A stretch of DNA of 10,029 nucleotides from an uncultured Arenimonas sp. (lineage in GTDB: Bacteria > Pseudomonadota > Gammaproteobacteria > Xanthomonadales > Xanthomonadaceae). The position numbers and the translations under genes are program-made. The notes under the pieces were generated by a model, which saw only the letters and a program-made list of their open reading frames with translations, searched no databases and was not told the origin of the DNA. Positions 8,096 to 10,029 of the stretch are shown piece by piece; the stretch's first letter is position 1; every line of letters starts with the position of its first letter. The stretch spans positions 1-10,029 of the forward strand of contig CAMLKR010000073.1 of the NCBI GenBank assembly GCA_946480565.1, read 5' to 3'.

Positions 8096-8953
8096 ATGGC
8101 CGCCAAAAAATCCAGCTGGGCCCGGTTTCCCCACGACGCCAAGGCCTACGACTTCGCCGGCGACAAGCTGAAGAAGGCCTGGCCGGCCCTGCATGCCGGC
8201 GACGCCGAACCCTTTCCCGACGACAAGCGCGCCGCCGCCCTGGTCAAGGCCGCCGGCAAGGCCGCGCCCAAGGGCCTCGACGCCGCGGCGCTGGCCGAGG
8301 CGCTGCAAGACGCCTGGCGCGCCTTCCACCGCGGCGATTTCCAGCAGGCCTTCGAGGCCGGCGAGGCGCTTGGTCCCGTCGGTGCCTCGGTCGCCTGCAA
8401 GGCGCTGGGCATCCACGCCACCTACCTGGTGGACGACGAGGCCGAGCAGCTGCGCCGCTACGAACAGGTCGGCAAGCTCGCGGAAGCCGCCATCGCCGCC
8501 CTTCCGGGCGAAGCCAACAGCCATTACCGCTACGCCTTCGGCATGGGCCGCTACAGCCAGGGCATCAGCATCGCCAAGGCCCTGAAGATGGGCCTGGCCG
8601 GCAAGGTGCGCAAGGCGCTGGAAGCGACCCTGGAGCTGGCGCCAAAACACGCCGAGGCGCACACCGCCCTGGGCCTCTACCACGCCGAGATCATCGGCAA
8701 GATCGGCGCCCTGGTCGGCGGCATGACCTACGGCGCCAAGGCCTCCGAGGCCGAGAAGCACCTGGCCACCGCCCTCAAGCTCACGCCCGACTCGCCCATC
8801 GCCCACATCGAGCACGGCAACCTGCTCCTGCTGCTGCACGGCGACAAGAAGGAGGACGCGGCGGCGGCGGCCTTCGAGAAGGCCGGCAAGCTCAAGCCCC
8901 GGGACGCGATGGAGAAGCTGGACGCGGAGTTCGCGAAATCGCAGCTGGAATAG
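8096..8953 (+). CDS. Cytosolic TPR-like helical-repeat protein, function unknown
   Basis: The protein is 285 residues with no signal peptide or membrane segment. I do not recognise a named gene. Helical repeats of TPR type are visible: a pair near 64-92 (LAEALQDAWRAFHRGDFQQAFEAGEAL), one near 167-195 (KVRKALEATLELAPKHAEAHTALGLYH split over two helices), and one near 216-245 (SEAEKHLATALKLTPDSPIAHIEHGN). Each shows the Ala-x-x-x-x-Pro end and small-residue packing typical of TPRs. Lys and Ala are abundant, with a KAAGKAAPKG linker at 51-60. A Gly-rich segment, IIGKIGALVGGMTYGAKA, at about 199-216 interrupts the repeats and may be a functional loop. The role is probably protein-protein binding. 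It is monocistronic: divergent from the phasin-like gene and followed at once by a terminator. Confidence 0.8.
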   Translation: MAAKKSSWARFPHDAKAYDFAGDKLKKAWPALHAGDAEPFPDDKRAAALVKAAGKAAPKGLDAAALAEALQDAWRAFHRGDFQQAFEAGEALGPVGASVACKALGIHATYLVDDEAEQLRRYEQVGKLAEAAIAALPGEANSHYRYAFGMGRYSQGISIAKALKMGLAGKVRKALEATLELAPKHAEAHTALGLYHAEIIGKIGALVGGMTYGAKASEAEKHLATALKLTPDSPIAHIEHGNLLLLLHGDKKEDAAAAAFEKAGKLKPRDAMEKLDAEFAKSQLE

Positions 8954-8977
8954 ACGCGGCCGCGGGGCCGGAAAAGA

Positions 8978-9002
8978 AAAAGCCGGGCAGTGCCCGGCTT
9001 TT
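8978..9002. terminator. Bidirectional intrinsic terminator shared by the TPR-like gene and tRNA-Val
   Basis: A perfect 11-bp stem AAAAGCCGGGC/GCCCGGCTTTT has a 3-nt loop. On the plus strand it ends in CTTTTCTCT, 24 nt after the stop at 8953. On the minus strand it ends in CTTTTTCTTTTCC and starts 9 nt after the tRNA 3' CCA, so it serves both convergent transcripts. Confidence 0.92.
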
Positions 9003-9011
9003 CTCTGCAAC

Positions 9012-9086
9012 TGGTGGGCGGTACAGGGCTTGAACCTGTGACCCTCGCCGTGTGAAAGCGATGCTCTACCGCTGAGCTAACCGCCC
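9012..9086 (-). tRNA. tRNA-Val, anticodon CAC
   Basis: The minus strand folds into a full cloverleaf of 75 nt including an encoded CCA. The acceptor is GGGCGGT with ACCGCCC. The D arm is GCTC/GAGC. The anticodon stem is TCGCT/GGCGA (closing U-G pair) with loop TTCACAC, giving anticodon CAC, which reads the Val codon GUG. The variable loop is 5 nt. The T arm is ACAGG/CCTGT with loop TTCAAGC. The discriminator is A. GTG is expected to be a major Val codon in this GC-rich genome, so this is likely an important tRNA. It has its own promoter and terminator. Confidence 0.97.
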
Positions 9087-9100
9087 GGAAGAGGACGCGA

Positions 9101-9129
9101 ATGTTACGCGGGGCCCCGGGGTCGGTCAA
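9101..9129 (-). promoter_or_regulatory. tRNA-Val promoter
   Basis: On the minus strand, a -35 TTGACC (9129-9124) and -10 TAACAT (9106-9101) are separated by exactly 17 nt. The predicted start lies a few bases before the tRNA 5' end at 9086. The discriminator after the -10 is GC-rich (TCGCGTCC), as is common for stable-RNA promoters under stringent control. The spacer is almost pure G/C and includes a CCCCGGGGCCCCG palindromic run. The -35 lies only 10 nt past the end of the glutamate-synthase-like gene. Confidence 0.75.
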
Positions 9130-9139
9130 GGACGCGGCC

Positions 9140-10029
9140 CTACAGCAGCTTGCTGGCCTGCATTTCCCCGGCCTTGGCGGGGGCGGCGAAGGTATCCGCC
9201 CGCGCCTGTTCCCAGAACACCTTGAACACCGCGTGGTCGGGGATGGTCTCCAGCAGCTCGCCCGGGCGCACGAAGTGGTGCAGCTTGGCCAGCGACCGCA
9301 CCTCGGTGGACGAGACCCGGCGGATGATGTGTTCGGGCCCCAGTTGGTTCGGATGCTCCAGGCCCGCCGCGGCCAGCAATTCCTTCAGCGCCACCAGGGT
9401 GTTGCGGTGGAAGTTGAAGACCCGGATCGCCTTGTCCGCGGGGTCCAGGGCCGCCTGGCGACGGGGATCCTGGGTGGCGACGCCGGTCGGGCAGCGATCG
9501 GTGTGGCAGCTCTGCGACTGGATGCAGCCCAGCGCGAACATGAAGCCGCGCGCGGCGTTGCACCAGTCGGCACCCAGCGCCAGGGTGCGGGCGATGTCGA
9601 AGGCGGTGACGATCTTGCCGGCCGCGCCGATCCGGATCTTCGAACGCAGGTCCAGCCCGACCAGGGTGTTGTGCACCAGCAGCAGGGCCTCGCGCATCGG
9701 GGCGCCGACGTGGTCGGTGAACTCCAGCGGCGCGGCGCCGGTGCCGCCCTCGCCGCCGTCCACGACGATGAAGTCGGGCAGGATCCCGGTCTGGTGCATG
9801 GCCTTGGCGATGGCGAACCATTCCCAGGGATGGCCGATGGCCAGCTTGAAGCCGGTGGGCTTGCCGCCGGACAGCCCCCGCAGCCGGTCGACGAAGCGAA
9901 GCAGTTCGATCGGAGTGGAAAAGGCCGAATGGGCCGCGGGCGAATGGCATTCCACACCCTGCGGCACACCGCGTGCCTCGGCGATCTCGGCGCTGACCTT
10001 GGCGCCGGGCAGGATGCCGCCCTGCCCCG
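9140..10029 (-). CDS. FMN-binding glutamate synthase family protein, C-terminal 295 residues, 5' end beyond window
   Basis: This is the C-terminal part of a protein with the glutamate synthase FMN/iron-sulfur domain (GltB domain 2, COG0069 type). The visible frame opens with GQGGILPGAKVSAEIAEARG, already inside the conserved domain, and is open to the right edge. The signature block follows: SAFSTPIELLRF, GFKLAIG, PDFIVVDGGEGGTGAAPLEF and LGADWCNAARGFMFALGC. Cys168, Cys174 and Cys179 (visible numbering) form the C-x5-C-x4-C pattern that holds the [3Fe-4S] cluster in GltB. The protein ends about 115 residues after the cluster and has no C-terminal GXGXG beta-helix domain. This marks it as the short stand-alone family (about 500-550 residues, YerD-like), not full-length GltB. 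Whether it makes glutamate is not known from the sequence. A GTG at 9967 is in frame but lies mid-domain and is not the start. Confidence 0.93.
   Translation of the reverse strand, partial: GQGGILPGAKVSAEIAEARGVPQGVECHSPAAHSAFSTPIELLRFVDRLRGLSGGKPTGFKLAIGHPWEWFAIAKAMHQTGILPDFIVVDGGEGGTGAAPLEFTDHVGAPMREALLLVHNTLVGLDLRSKIRIGAAGKIVTAFDIARTLALGADWCNAARGFMFALGCIQSQSCHTDRCPTGVATQDPRRQAALDPADKAIRVFNFHRNTLVALKELLAAAGLEHPNQLGPEHIIRRVSSTEVRSLAKLHHFVRPGELLETIPDHAVFKVFWEQARADTFAAPAKAGEMQASKLL

Noticed and set aside
8024..9010. Minus-strand open frame opposite the TPR-like gene and reaching into the tRNA
   Set aside because: Its reading runs through the shared terminator and it looks like an antisense mirror. 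The plus-strand gene has a good ribosome site and TPR pattern.

Overview
The window is GC-rich chromosomal DNA (about 70% GC by eye) from a gammaproteobacterium. The gene content and protein sequences most resemble the Xanthomonadaceae/Lysobacter-Luteimonas group. That assignment is inferred from the style of the proteins, not from a marker gene. There is no insertion sequence, phage gene, CRISPR array or origin. Most of the window is housekeeping DNA with a TRAP transporter cassette inside it.

Layout, left to right. Positions 1-7072 are entirely minus strand, so transcription order runs from high to low coordinates: folD (7072-6197), a TatT-type TPR lipoprotein (6172-5288), the TRAP substrate-binding protein dctP (5262-4273), the small permease dctQ (4273-3782), the large permease dctM (3785-2505), guaB (2422-965) and guaA (832 to beyond the left edge). 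The gaps folD-tatT (24 nt) and tatT-dctP (25 nt), and the 1- and 4-nt overlaps of dctP/dctQ and dctQ/dctM, suggest one folD-tatT-dctP-dctQ-dctM transcript. guaB has its own -10 box (TATAAT). guaB and guaA are separated by 132 nt holding two GC-rich hairpins.

Divergent from folD is a small DUF1244 protein (7160-7456, plus). It converges on a PHA-phasin-like protein with a basic tail (7953-7543, minus), with an intrinsic terminator between them. A cytosolic TPR-like protein (8096-8953, plus) converges on a tRNA-Val(CAC) (9086-9012, minus), and the two share a bidirectional terminator. The right edge holds the C-terminal part of an FMN-binding glutamate-synthase-family protein (minus).

Functionally, FolD supplies 10-formyl-THF for purine synthesis and GuaB/GuaA convert IMP to XMP to GMP, so the block has a purine/one-carbon theme. 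The TRAP-TatT transporter sits between them and its ligand is unknown. The most unusual points are a sharply bounded AT-rich, rare-codon island inside dctM, a Trp where DctP proteins usually carry the carboxylate-binding Arg, and the folD-TRAP linkage. I did not find a clearly new multi-gene system.
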